A model generated the notes under the pieces. It did not search any database. It was not told where the DNA came from and was given only the letters and a program-made list of their open reading frames with translations. 64,000 nt of DNA from Ktedonobacteraceae bacterium (GTDB taxonomy: Bacteria > Chloroflexota > Ktedonobacteria > Ktedonobacterales > Ktedonobacteraceae): positions 124,001 through 188,000 of the forward strand of contig DASRBN010000025.1 in the NCBI GenBank assembly GCA_035653615.1, given 5' to 3'. The position numbers and the translations under genes are program-made. Of the stretch, positions 53,705 to 62,164 are shown piece after piece (the first letter of the stretch is position 1; each line of letters starts with the position of its first letter).

Positions 53705-53771
53705 TTCGGTTACACTTGTATTAACCACTAAAAACAAGTACTTAATAAGATAAATTCAGCTACACTAGTAG
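53705..53771. repeat. Two 17-bp near-identical direct repeats, 50 bases apart
   Basis: ATTCGGTTACACTTGTA (53705-53721) and ATTCAGCTACACTAGTA (53755-53771), 14 of 17 identical, between the HTH gene and the 54189 gene. The wider spacer 53628-54188 is AT-rich with no gene seen. Confidence 0.5.
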
Positions 53772-53981
53772 AGACTTGCTAAAAGAAGCAGCTATGTAGT
53801 AACATAGGCAATGAGTCCTTTAAAAAATGTGACAACAATATATATGGTCATGGACTGGTTTCCAGTATTTACTAGTTTCACTATGGTGACACGTTAGGTA
53901 CCTCTCCTACTACTGCAATGCTGTCAAGTTCATCAAAGACAACATGATTGAGCCAGCGCAGAAGGGGTTTCTTAATGAGCG

Positions 53982-54009
53982 GAGCCGCCCGACTTCTGGG
54001 GAATCACCA
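53982..54009. repeat. 28-bp dispersed repeat, copy 2
   Basis: Exact copy of 28391-28418, in the gene-free spacer. Confidence 0.7.
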
Positions 54010-54188
54010 GGAATAACTTCTATGCGTACGGAAGAATGAATGGTATAATGTGCAGAGCATGGATTCATGCGTTCAGCAAGATGTTATCAAGCCATTCGTC
54101 TAGCTCGTCAAATAGATTCATGAGCGAACACTTTTGCGGCTCTACGTTGAGAAAGGAGGGCGCAGTAGTACAATGGGCTGCGCTTTGA

Positions 54189-54545
54189 ATGGAATTTATG
54201 GAAGATATTCGTTTTGAGAGACATTTTCGCACACCTTACTCTGAAAGCTATTACATTATGCAGGGTTCGAGCTTGCAGAGCAATAACCGGCTAGGGACGG
54301 TAGATATTCACTTTACGACGACAACGGTTCACGGGACGCTTATTTTGGAACGCGAACTGGAAGAGACAGATCTAACGAAGCTGATCGAGCAGATCGATGA
54401 GGACCTTGTGCTGTCCGCTGATATGCCGCGAGATGATTTTCTGGTGAGCGTGTATATTGGCAAGGATGTCGGCTTTTATAGCGATGAATATTTCGCGGAA
54501 GAAGACGATTCTGGCCTGGATTTTGGCGAGGATGACGAGACATAA
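54189..54545 (+). CDS. Hypothetical acidic protein
   Basis: 118 residues, or 115 from ATG 54198. No membrane segment or known motif recognised. The middle has strand-like segments (GTVDIHFTTTTVHGTLILE) and the C terminus is strongly acidic (EEDDSGLDFGEDDET). It is convergent with the response regulator gene. Real gene status is supported by its length, codon pattern and separation from shadows, but function is unknown. Confidence 0.6.
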   Translation: MEFMEDIRFERHFRTPYSESYYIMQGSSLQSNNRLGTVDIHFTTTTVHGTLILERELEETDLTKLIEQIDEDLVLSADMPRDDFLVSVYIGKDVGFYSDEYFAEEDDSGLDFGEDDET

Positions 54546-54588
54546 CGCAGCTTGTAGAGGGTTTCCAAAATTTAGATGCGATTGCCTT

Positions 54589-54623
54589 GCATCGGCCTCT
54601 ACAGAGCTTGTAGGGGCCGATGC
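54589..54623. terminator. 15-bp hairpin between convergent genes
   Basis: GCATCGGCCTCTACA (54589-54603) pairs with 54609-54623 with one G-U, loop GAGCT. The spacer also repeats CTTGTAG-type motifs seen near other small palindromes. Confidence 0.5.
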
Positions 54624-54631
54624 ATCGCGTG

Positions 54632-55282
54632 CTAGTCTTCAAGCAGGCCACGTCGCATGGCATATTTGACGAGTTCGGCCCGGCTGTGCAGGTTAAGCTT
54701 ATCCATGATGTGCGTGCGATGGGTATCGACGGTTTTGGGGCTGATGACAAGGCGTTCGGCGATCTGGTTATTAGTGAAGCCCTCGGCGACAAGCTTTAAT
54801 ATTTCTCGTTCTCTCTCGGTAAGGCTTGAGTAACTATCCTTCTCTTCACCTGCATGGACGCGCTGCAGGTAATCTCCGACCATGACAGACTGAGCGCTGG
54901 GTGAGAGGTAGAAGTTGCCGTTCTGAACGACATGCAGGGCTGAGATGAGCTCGGTGTCTGCTGCCTCTTTAAGCATGTAACCAGATGCGCCTGCGCGTAA
55001 AGCCTGGAAGACGTATTCATCATTTTCATGCATGGTCAATATGAGGACTTTGACGTCAGGCAGGAGTTTTTTGATCTGGCGCGTGGATTCGATGCCACTC
55101 ATATCAGGCATGGTAATATCCATGAGGACGATATCGGGGTGCAGGCGTTGGGCTTCATGAATGGCCTGGCGACCATCCTGGGCTTCGCCTACGACTTCCA
55201 TGTCGGGCTGCGCGTTGAGCATCATTTTAAGTCCCGCACGTAAGATGGTGTGGTCGTCGGCTAATAATATATGCATTTTCAT
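54632..55282 (-). CDS. NarL/LuxR-family response regulator
   Basis: 216 residues. The receiver domain has the acidic pocket (ADDHT), phospho-acceptor Asp55 in IVLMDITMPD and KE in YMLKEA. The C-terminal LuxR-type HTH is LTEREREILKLVAEGFTNNQIAERLVISPKTVDTH. Partner of the histidine kinase gene 14 bases upstream. The nearby operator palindromes at 56746-56843 may be its binding sites (inference). Confidence 0.95.
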   Translation of the reverse strand: MKMHILLADDHTILRAGLKMMLNAQPDMEVVGEAQDGRQAIHEAQRLHPDIVLMDITMPDMSGIESTRQIKKLLPDVKVLILTMHENDEYVFQALRAGASGYMLKEAADTELISALHVVQNGNFYLSPSAQSVMVGDYLQRVHAGEEKDSYSSLTEREREILKLVAEGFTNNQIAERLVISPKTVDTHRTHIMDKLNLHSRAELVKYAMRRGLLED

Positions 55283-55296
55283 AACCTTCTCACGAT

Positions 55297-56412
55297 CTAT
55301 TGCGCCTCCTGGGGGGCCAACTCATCTATTGACGGCTTGCGCCATTCGGCGGAGGATGGCAATGGAATATGGGCTTCGACCCTTGTGCCACGCCCAGGTG
55401 TTGAATGAATGGTCAGAATACCGTCAAGCAATACTGCTCGCTCTTGCATGCCTGCCAATCCAATGCTGCGTTCCTGACCGCCGGTTTTCACAAGAGTCTC
55501 GTAGTCAAAGCCGTGGCCATCATCGATAATAGTAGCGTGGACGGCTTCACCATCTTCTTTCAAAGTGATGGTGACTTTATGGGCATTGGCATGCCTGGCT
55601 GTGTTGGTTAACGATTCCTGGACAATACGGTAAAGGGCAGTCTCCATTTCGGCGGGCAGGCGTTCTTTGAGGCCGGAAGCCTGAAATTCGACTTCGATGG
55701 CGCATTTTTTCTGATACTCTTTGATATACCAGCGCAAAGCGGGCAGCAGTCCTAAGTCATCGAGGGCGCTTGGCCGCAGGTCGATGCTGAGATTGCGAAT
55801 GGCGCGCAGGGTTTGATGAGCAAGCGCGCGGGTTTCGGCGATCCGCTCGCGGGCTTCGGATGGGCCGATGGATTCTTCGAGGAGGGCAAGGCTAATGAGC
55901 AGGGAAGTGAGTACCTGGCTTGTCTCATCGTGTAGCTCGCGGGCAATGCGCTTGCGCTCCTGCTCCTGGGCTTTGATGATCTGGTTGGCACGCTGGTGAG
56001 ATGCCTCGTCGAGAGCTTCGAGCATCATGTTAAATGTGCGTGCAAGCTGATCAGCTTCAGGGTCAACACCCGTGAGGGGCGCGCGCAAGGAACGCTCGCC
56101 TTGCTGGACGCGGTTCATGACTTTACCGAGGTGGAAGAGCGGGCGAAAGGCGACCTGCAAGACAACGAAGTTGAGGACGATGCTTACTAGCCAGCCAATG
56201 GCGATAAAGATGATGAGGGACATGGGCGTTGCGTATGGCTCCTTGTTCAGATGGGTAGCCAGCCATGTGCCCCCTGTTGCGCCAATGAAGATGATCAGGC
56301 TGTTGGCAATGAGAACTTTATAGAAAACAGGGATGCTGAGCAATGGTTTGAGCATGCGGTTCCTTTGTACCGGCTCTGTTTCCGTCTCAAGATTCGTTCG
56401 AGAATAAATCAT
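55297..56412 (-). CDS. Sensor histidine kinase (NarX/DesK-like)
   Basis: 371 residues from ATG 56412 (GAGG about 9 bases upstream; the longer frame to 56607 has no support). Two membrane helices (residues about 30-50 and 62-88) flank a short extracytoplasmic loop, then HAMP, HisKA_3 dimerisation with His161 in ARELHDETSQ, and an ATP-binding domain (NTARHANAHKVT, DDGHGFD, GLAGMQERAVLLDG). It phosphorylates the adjacent response regulator. The signal sensed by the short periplasmic loop is unknown. Confidence 0.93.
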   Translation of the reverse strand: MIYSRTNLETETEPVQRNRMLKPLLSIPVFYKVLIANSLIIFIGATGGTWLATHLNKEPYATPMSLIIFIAIGWLVSIVLNFVVLQVAFRPLFHLGKVMNRVQQGERSLRAPLTGVDPEADQLARTFNMMLEALDEASHQRANQIIKAQEQERKRIARELHDETSQVLTSLLISLALLEESIGPSEARERIAETRALAHQTLRAIRNLSIDLRPSALDDLGLLPALRWYIKEYQKKCAIEVEFQASGLKERLPAEMETALYRIVQESLTNTARHANAHKVTITLKEDGEAVHATIIDDGHGFDYETLVKTGGQERSIGLAGMQERAVLLDGILTIHSTPGRGTRVEAHIPLPSSAEWRKPSIDELAPQEAQ

Positions 56413-56461
56413 GGTGATATCCCTCGGAGGACGGTCTGTCTCGCGATGCTGGTTCCTGATT

Positions 56462-56541
56462 CGTCCTGCCTGGAACCTGCAAGGATGTGCCGGACCCATA
56501 GACGGGCAACCACGAGGGTCGTCCCTACATGTAGGAGGACG
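56462..56541. repeat. MITE/REP-like palindromic element, copy A
   Basis: Begins CGTCCTGC and ends AGGACG, with internal GGGCAACC/GGTCGTCCC. The same ends and a similar core occur at 59407-59473 and partly at 7522-7556. Confidence 0.5.
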
Positions 56542-56745
56542 AAAGGAGAATTGAAATCCTTCTCTAATATTACTTCTATTGTACTGGTTGTACGGATAAC
56601 ATGTCAAACCCGGTTCTCGCTCAAATCACTTGAGGAAGTCTCGTTCCTGTTACCTATCCAGCAGACCGGTGACGATCGATCCGGCCCTGGTTGGTGTCCT
56701 ACTAATACGTGAGGATGCCAGCTTTGCGTGCTGAGAGCGCATGAA

Positions 56746-56843
56746 ATCAGGTGTATACGGCAGGAATATCAGGTATATACCTGATACGCCATTGCTGGGG
56801 GTTAGAGTAATCTAAATTTGAGTAGGAATCCGGTGTACCTGAT
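56746..56843. promoter_or_regulatory. Operator cluster with the palindrome ATCAGGTATATACCTGAT
   Basis: Half-site ATCAGGTGTATAC (56746-56758), perfect 18-bp palindrome ATCAGGTATATACCTGAT (56768-56785), and half-site GGTGTACCTGAT (56832-56843), in the 706-bp spacer between the two-component genes and the cytochrome b gene. Confidence 0.6.
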
Positions 56844-56927
56844 AGTGGTACATCACCTTTGAACTCTTCTCAATTCTTTACGTTTGCGTTACAATCAGAA
56901 CAGAGACCAAATTGTTTCCAGGCCAGA

Positions 56928-56959
56928 GTTGAAACAGAATTTCTCACTTCAGTTTCAAC
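56928..56959. promoter_or_regulatory. GTTGAAAC-N16-GTTTCAAC inverted repeat upstream of petB
   Basis: Eight-base perfect arms (56928-56935, 56952-56959) extend by GAA/TTC around a mismatched A. It ends 30 bases before the extended -10 at 56987. Confidence 0.5.
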
Positions 56960-56986
56960 AAGAGGTATACAGCAAGATAGTTTGTA

Positions 56987-56995
56987 TGCTATAAT
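56987..56995 (+). promoter_or_regulatory. Promoter of the cytochrome bc operon
   Basis: Extended -10 TGCTATAAT (TG 56987-56988, TATAAT 56990-56995); weak -35. Confidence 0.6.
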
Positions 56996-57118
56996 CGGCC
57001 ACAGAAGTTGGCACCAGGCCACACCGTCAACGCTAATGTGACGAGTGCGGTAAACCAGCTCTCTACGCATCCCAGATGATGTGTAGACAAAGGACTTTTT
57101 AGTTGAAAGGCAGGCACT

Positions 57119-57931
57119 GTGAGTTCTGTACCGAAGAAGAGCTTGCTCGACACAATGACGCAGAAAATGGTCGAGAGCCAGGTCTGGCGCTCTATATTTC
57201 GTCATGGTTATCCTGACACCCCACTCAACCAGTCGCTGGTGATGATGGGCAATGTATTTCTGCACCTGCATCCGGTGAAAGTCAGCCGCCAGGCAATGAA
57301 GATTACCTATACCTGGTGCATGGGCGGTATCTCTTTTTTCTTATTCCTGCTGCTGACAATCACGGGTGTCTTCCTGATGTTCTACTATGTCCCAGATACT
57401 AATACGGCGTATCAGAACATCAACCAGTTGAGCACCGCAGTGTCGTTTGGTCACCTGACGCGTAATATGCACAGGTGGGCAGCTCACTTGATGGTGGTTT
57501 CGGTAACGTTACACATGATTCGCGTCTTTTATCATGGCGCGTACAAGCCGCCCAGAGAGTTTAACTGGGTCGTAGGCGTTGGACTTTTCTTTGTAACCCT
57601 GTTCCTGAGCTTCACCGGCTATCTCCTGCCGTGGGACCAGATCGCTATCTGGGCTATTACTGTAGGCACCAACCTGGCGCCATATACGCCGATCCTGGGC
57701 AACCCGGTGTACAGCGTGCTTGTTGGTGGCGCAGCAGTAAGCCAGGCCACGCTGATCAGGTTCTATGTAGGACATGTGATCCTGTTGCCCCTGGCGGGAG
57801 CGCTGTTGATGGCTGTTCATTTCTGGCGTATTCGTAAGGATGGCGGCGCGGCCGGTCCACCACCACCTTCTCGCAGGGAGTTGGAAGCGCGAACCCAGGC
57901 CGAGCGTGCATTGACGGGCACAGTTCGTTAA
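57119..57931 (+). CDS. Cytochrome b N-terminal subunit (b6-type)
   Basis: 270 residues from GTG 57119, with AAAGG eight bases upstream. Membrane helices hold the heme-ligand histidines (HRWAAHLMVVSVTLHMIRVFYH; FYVGHVILL and MAVHFW) and the quinone-site LPWDQIAIWA. The N-terminal half of cytochrome b is a separate gene, as in cytochrome b6, and the rest is the next gene. It forms the quinol-oxidising core of complex III. Confidence 0.93.
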   Translation: MSSVPKKSLLDTMTQKMVESQVWRSIFRHGYPDTPLNQSLVMMGNVFLHLHPVKVSRQAMKITYTWCMGGISFFLFLLLTITGVFLMFYYVPDTNTAYQNINQLSTAVSFGHLTRNMHRWAAHLMVVSVTLHMIRVFYHGAYKPPREFNWVVGVGLFFVTLFLSFTGYLLPWDQIAIWAITVGTNLAPYTPILGNPVYSVLVGGAAVSQATLIRFYVGHVILLPLAGALLMAVHFWRIRKDGGAAGPPPPSRRELEARTQAERALTGTVR

Positions 57932-57980
57932 TGGCGATGATGTGGAGGCCGGTAATTAGCGATTACGGCTTCACCGTAGT

Positions 57981-57996
57981 GGCCGATTTATCGGCC
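57981..57996. repeat. GGCCGAT-TT-ATCGGCC palindrome within the bc operon
   Basis: Perfect 7-bp arms in the 107-base spacer between the two cytochrome b genes. Confidence 0.4.
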
Positions 57997-58038
57997 TGTA
58001 GACGGTTCTATCCATTGAGATGAGAGGAAGTACGCATC

Positions 58039-58581
58039 ATGTCGATTGAACAAAAAGAACCAAGAGTGCAGACGCAAGCGTCGGCAACTCAGCGGCGCTA
58101 CCGCACACTGGCAGTAGTCAAACAGGAAGCGATCACACGTGTTGAGAAGCCTCTGGAAGACTCGGTCTTTGTATGGCCGCACCTGCTTGTGCGCGAGTTT
58201 TTCGCCGCAACCATCGTGATGGTGATGGTGACGCTGCTGTCGATTAAAATCGATGCCCCGCTGCAAGGGCCTGCCAATCCAAATGTGACACCGAACCCGG
58301 CCAAAGCACCCTGGTACTTCCTCGGGTTGCAGGAACTCCTGCACTACTTCGAGCCTACTACTGCCGGCGTGCTGGTTCCCGGATTGGTGCTGGTTGGTCT
58401 TGCGGTATTGCCTTATGTGGACCGCAACCCAAGCCGCGCCTATGCCGACCGTAAAGTAGCAATTATTACCTTTACCATGTTTGCCGTATTCTGGGCTGTG
58501 GTCACCTTGTTTGGTAGCTTCTTCCGCGGCCCTGGCTGGGTCTGGGTCTGGCCCTGGCAGCACATCTACTTTGATTTGTAA
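58039..58581 (+). CDS. Cytochrome b C-terminal subunit (subunit IV-like)
   Basis: 180 residues, three membrane helices. AKAPWYFLGLQELLHYFEP is the quinol-site (PEWY-type) region of subunit IV/C-terminal cytochrome b. It completes the split cytochrome b together with the preceding gene. ATG 58039 is preceded by GAGGAAG. Confidence 0.9.
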   Translation: MSIEQKEPRVQTQASATQRRYRTLAVVKQEAITRVEKPLEDSVFVWPHLLVREFFAATIVMVMVTLLSIKIDAPLQGPANPNVTPNPAKAPWYFLGLQELLHYFEPTTAGVLVPGLVLVGLAVLPYVDRNPSRAYADRKVAIITFTMFAVFWAVVTLFGSFFRGPGWVWVWPWQHIYFDL

Positions 58582-58623
58582 TACCATCAATTCGGCCAGC
58601 CATTCTCTAGAAGAGGTTAAAAT

Positions 58624-59322
58624 ATGAGTATTGAGAGTAGCGATAGACCTGCTCTTACACCACAGCAGTATGAGGTCTTGCACGGTGGAGGCGCCGAGGC
58701 GGCTGAAATAGCCAAACAGCGTCTCTCGCGGCGAAAGTTCCTGCGCAGGTCAATGCTGGCAGTCTGGGGTTTGTCTACGACCGCTGCCGTGGGTGGAGCA
58801 TTGTACATGTTGTATCCAAATCTGGCAGGTCAGTTTGGTTCGGATATCGCCGTTGGCAAGAAGACGGACTTTCCTGCTGCCAAGCCTGCTAATTACATAT
58901 TAGGCCAGAAGGGTGTATTTTACGAACAGCTCGCCAAAACGTACATTTCTCACCTGGCCGCGGATACGCCTTTCCTGTTGCATGGTTCCGATCTAAAAGA
59001 GCAGCTGCAATCGGAGAACTTCGTCAAAGATAGCGATGGCTCCTACTGGGTTGCGCTGTACCAGCGCTGTGTTCACCTGGGCTGTACCGTTCCGTTCCGC
59101 GATGACTGCGATAGCTTTAAGTGTCCATGTCACGGTTCGCACTATAATGTTAATGGAGAATGGCTTGATGGACCGGCTCCTAGAAGCCTGGACCGTTTTG
59201 CCATGTACTTTGATAAGCAGGGTAACGTCGTAGTGAGTACAGGCACCCTGAATCAAACTGTCCAGCACCCGGACGCCAGCACACGCTTGATTGCTATTCC
59301 AAGCGTACCATGCAGCGTCTAG
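58624..59322 (+). CDS. Rieske iron-sulfur protein
   Basis: 232 residues. The N terminus has an RRKFLRRSMLAVWG-type Tat/membrane anchor. [2Fe-2S] ligands: CVHLGC and CPCHGSHYN. It is the iron-sulfur subunit of the bc complex, taking electrons from quinol and passing them to the cytochrome c partner encoded next. Confidence 0.95.
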   Translation: MSIESSDRPALTPQQYEVLHGGGAEAAEIAKQRLSRRKFLRRSMLAVWGLSTTAAVGGALYMLYPNLAGQFGSDIAVGKKTDFPAAKPANYILGQKGVFYEQLAKTYISHLAADTPFLLHGSDLKEQLQSENFVKDSDGSYWVALYQRCVHLGCTVPFRDDCDSFKCPCHGSHYNVNGEWLDGPAPRSLDRFAMYFDKQGNVVVSTGTLNQTVQHPDASTRLIAIPSVPCSV

Positions 59323-59357
59323 TGATAGGCGCCTTCGGGGCAAAGATAGGGTAAGGC

Positions 59358-59378
59358 GGGCGACCCTGGTGGTCGCCC
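59358..59378. repeat. GGGCGACC/GGTCGCCC palindrome
   Basis: Perfect 8-bp arms, loop CTGGT, part of the small-repeat family in this spacer inside the operon. Confidence 0.5.
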
Positions 59379-59406
59379 CTACATTATTTATTAATCGGCA
59401 TCTATC

Positions 59407-59473
59407 CGTCCTGCGTGGTGTCCGCAAGGGATGAGGCGGGCGACTACCAGGGTCGCCTCTTCATGGCAGGACG
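59407..59473. repeat. MITE/REP-like palindromic element, copy B
   Basis: Ends CGTCCTGC (59407-59414) and GCAGGACG (59466-59473) are exact inverted repeats, with the GGCGACTACCAGGGTCGCC core inside. Related to 56462-56541. Confidence 0.55.
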
Positions 59474-59492
59474 ATAGGAGAGGTAGTGTGTT

Positions 59493-60485
59493 ATGATAGA
59501 TCCAGTACAGGCTGTAATAGGTATTGTTATCCTGTTAATAGTCGTTGGCGCCCTGCTCTTCCTGTTCTATTCACGCACAAATGCGGTTGAAAAGACCGGG
59601 TATGGCGCCTTGATAATGCTTGCCGTGGTCTCAATGTTTATTCCCGTACTCTGGATCATGGAGACAAACGCGCAGGCTATGGCCAAGGTGCAGCAGCATA
59701 CTCTCGCCGTATCAAATGGCGCCGGGCTTTACGCGCAGTATTGTCAGCAATGCCATGGTCTTAAGGGGCAGGGTCTGAGTACCGGCCCGCAACTCAATGG
59801 GAGCGCTGCCGTAAATAACCTGAGTGATGCGCAGTTGCTGGCGATTATCAGTGCCGGTATTCCTAATCCCACTAATCCCTCGCAATATCTCAGTCCGCCA
59901 ATGAGTCAACAATATAATGGTCCCCTGGATTCAAATCAAATTCAATATCTATTTGAACTGCTTCGCTCGGCCGACCCTGCCTATTTACAGAAGAACGGCT
60001 ATCCTACCGGTGCAAGCGCTAACGGTTTTAGCCAGGTAGGGCCTGATCTGCAGGCGAGCGCTCCATCTACCTATCAGACGGCTGTCGCGAGGGATGCCGC
60101 GGGCCAATTCGGCGCACCGCAGGATTTTACGAACCAGAAGAGCGTGACCGTTGATATCATCCAGTCGCCACCTGGCGCTACCTGCACCCCCGCGTGCTTC
60201 CAGTTGATAAACATCAAGGTCAAGGTTGGCACCACCATCACCTGGGTGAATAAGAGTACTTCGCCGCATACTGTGACTGCGATGAAAGGCGAGAGCCCGA
60301 CTTCTCCAACACCTGCCTCGAATATATTCGACTCAGGTAACTCACCTGCGAAGTATATCCAGCCAGGCCAGTCGTTTACCTGGACGGTGACAACGGCAGC
60401 TTATAACTTTAATAGCAATCATCAGGTGCTCTACTACTGTCAGATTCACCCTAGTATGGTAGCTGAGATAACCATTGTGCCATAA
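59493..60485 (+). CDS. Membrane-anchored cytochrome c-cupredoxin fusion
   Basis: 330 residues with two N-terminal membrane helices. Cytochrome c domain: CQQCH at residues 84-88 (heme c) and PPMSQQ as a likely axial Met. The C-terminal cupredoxin domain has copper ligands His259 (SPHTVTA), Cys316, His319 and Met322 (CQIHPSM), like plastocyanin/pseudoazurin. The fused pair suggests direct transfer of electrons from the bc complex to a copper centre. It follows the Rieske gene in the operon. Confidence 0.9.
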   Translation: MIDPVQAVIGIVILLIVVGALLFLFYSRTNAVEKTGYGALIMLAVVSMFIPVLWIMETNAQAMAKVQQHTLAVSNGAGLYAQYCQQCHGLKGQGLSTGPQLNGSAAVNNLSDAQLLAIISAGIPNPTNPSQYLSPPMSQQYNGPLDSNQIQYLFELLRSADPAYLQKNGYPTGASANGFSQVGPDLQASAPSTYQTAVARDAAGQFGAPQDFTNQKSVTVDIIQSPPGATCTPACFQLINIKVKVGTTITWVNKSTSPHTVTAMKGESPTSPTPASNIFDSGNSPAKYIQPGQSFTWTVTTAAYNFNSNHQVLYYCQIHPSMVAEITIVP

Positions 60486-60576
60486 ATCGTTCGCATCATA
60501 CATCTTGCGATATGCCTTTCGCCATCCCAATGCAGGCGAGGCGAAAGGCGCAGAGTGTTGAAAGGGATTGCAAGTT

Positions 60577-62064
60577 ATGCAACAAGCTACACAACGGGAG
60601 GTGCCTGATCGCATATCCTGGTCGAGAGCAATGATATTTGGCGTCGGCTTTTTCTTCATTGCCGCCTTGCTCATCGGGCAAATCCCCAGCTATATTAATC
60701 TGGAGATGACTTCCTCGTCGCTCACCGGCTTTGAGCAAGGTGTACTGGCGTTAGGAGTCATTTGTATTGCCGCCTTCGTCATTGTTCAGGTGATTGTGAT
60801 GCTCTTTGACCCCAAGCCGTTGATACCACCGATTATTTTCACCGGATTGGGCGTGATTCTTGGCGTCCTCGGCCTGTTGTTGCTTCTGTGGGCATCGTAT
60901 ACGGGAAATCAGTATTTTCCACACACCAATGTGTTTTGGAATCCCGTCCTGGGCGGAAATGTACTCTGGTTGGAACCCGCTGCTATAGACCTTGTGATGA
61001 TAGGCACAGTAATCATGGCCGTTGGCGTCGGTATGGTCTTCTACAGCATGCTTGCTCTGCGCGAGCTGCGCAATCCAGACCGCAGCGACCCTGGTACGAC
61101 GCGCACAATTCGCACCCTGCTCATCGTGGGCAGCGTTTTGCTGGTCGCCTTTATGTTCTTTTATACCTTCGTAACCGACCAGAGCTTAGCACCCATGATT
61201 TACCCGCAGTGCCCCTATGCCATCAACGCGGCTAAAGGGTGTCCTGGACCATTCACCGGGCTGGCTATCATAGACACCATTTTGAATGTCATTCTCGGTG
61301 CGGCCATTTTTTGCACGTTGGGGGCATTTGCCTTGCGCCTGCACTATTTGATGCGCCCGGTACGCAAGCGCACCATGTCGAACCTGTACATTACAGGTAT
61401 CGTAGTCGCGCAGGTAGGAGCAGTTTGCCTGCTTGCCTGGTTCGTGATCTATCCATTAATCACGTGGATACACTCCTGGACCTTCATCGGCCTGGGTAGC
61501 TATCTGACGGTCTGCGGCAAGCCATCCGCCGTTCCGCAAAGTTGTGGCTTCTCCCAGCAGGCAGGATACATCATAGATGCTGTTATCACGATGAATAACT
61601 TCGTCCTTTTGATTGCCGCCGTGGCTTTCTGGAAGACCAGGCGCAACCTTGTTGTCATCGCAGGAGTAACGACCGCGGCATTACTCGCGCTGGCGACACT
61701 GGTCACACACATGCATCCAGATGAGCTTTTAATCGCTATGCTGGTTAGTGGAGGGAGCCTTATCCTCGCTGTCATCTGGACAAGCGTCGCGCGTCGCGAG
61801 TTCGCAGTCGTGGGAGAAAACAACCTCGGTTGTCTGGGTCAATGGTTGGTCATAGGCACCTGTTTGCTGATTTACCTGACGGCATTCGCCTTCTTCTCTA
61901 TACCCGGCTTCCGAGAGACAAACCCGAACATTCCTTTCGTTCCTGGAGCCGGGCTGAATGCTGGTATAACCAATAGCATCAACGCGGTGCTGGTTATTAT
62001 CATCACCGGCGTGCTCACGGCTGTTCAGTTCTACTTCCTGACACGTAACCGCTATAAGATATAA
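60577..62064 (+). CDS. Polytopic membrane protein of the bc operon, unknown
   Basis: 495 residues from ATG 60577 (AAAGGG nine bases upstream). About 11 membrane helices, no heme-binding CxxCH, no clear transporter signature. Conserved-looking segments include CPYAINAAKGCPGP and PLITWIHSW. It sits at the end of the operon, after the c-cupredoxin gene, and is followed by a 27-bp terminator. Role may be assembly or an extra subunit of the quinol-oxidising complex (inference). Confidence 0.6.
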   Translation: MQQATQREVPDRISWSRAMIFGVGFFFIAALLIGQIPSYINLEMTSSSLTGFEQGVLALGVICIAAFVIVQVIVMLFDPKPLIPPIIFTGLGVILGVLGLLLLLWASYTGNQYFPHTNVFWNPVLGGNVLWLEPAAIDLVMIGTVIMAVGVGMVFYSMLALRELRNPDRSDPGTTRTIRTLLIVGSVLLVAFMFFYTFVTDQSLAPMIYPQCPYAINAAKGCPGPFTGLAIIDTILNVILGAAIFCTLGAFALRLHYLMRPVRKRTMSNLYITGIVVAQVGAVCLLAWFVIYPLITWIHSWTFIGLGSYLTVCGKPSAVPQSCGFSQQAGYIIDAVITMNNFVLLIAAVAFWKTRRNLVVIAGVTTAALLALATLVTHMHPDELLIAMLVSGGSLILAVIWTSVARREFAVVGENNLGCLGQWLVIGTCLLIYLTAFAFFSIPGFRETNPNIPFVPGAGLNAGITNSINAVLVIIITGVLTAVQFYFLTRNRYKI

Positions 62065-62122
62065 GCATAAGAGCAAAAAATAGGAGCGCACGCGTTGCGC
62101 TCCTATTTTTTGCTCTTATGCT
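62064..62122 (+). terminator. 27-bp perfect hairpin ending the bc operon
   Basis: Arms 62064-62090 and 62096-62122 are exact inverted repeats with loop CGCGT; the right arm includes a run of six T. Its left arm starts on the last base of the upstream stop codon. Confidence 0.85.
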
Positions 62123-62124
62123 CG

Positions 62125-62133
62125 TGTTATAAT
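62125..62133 (+). promoter_or_regulatory. Extended -10 of glgA
   Basis: TGTTATAAT (TG 62125-62126, TATAAT 62128-62133) directly after the terminator; no -35. Confidence 0.6.
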
Positions 62134-62164
62134 GCGAAAAATGGAAACGTAGGGGAGTAGAGCA

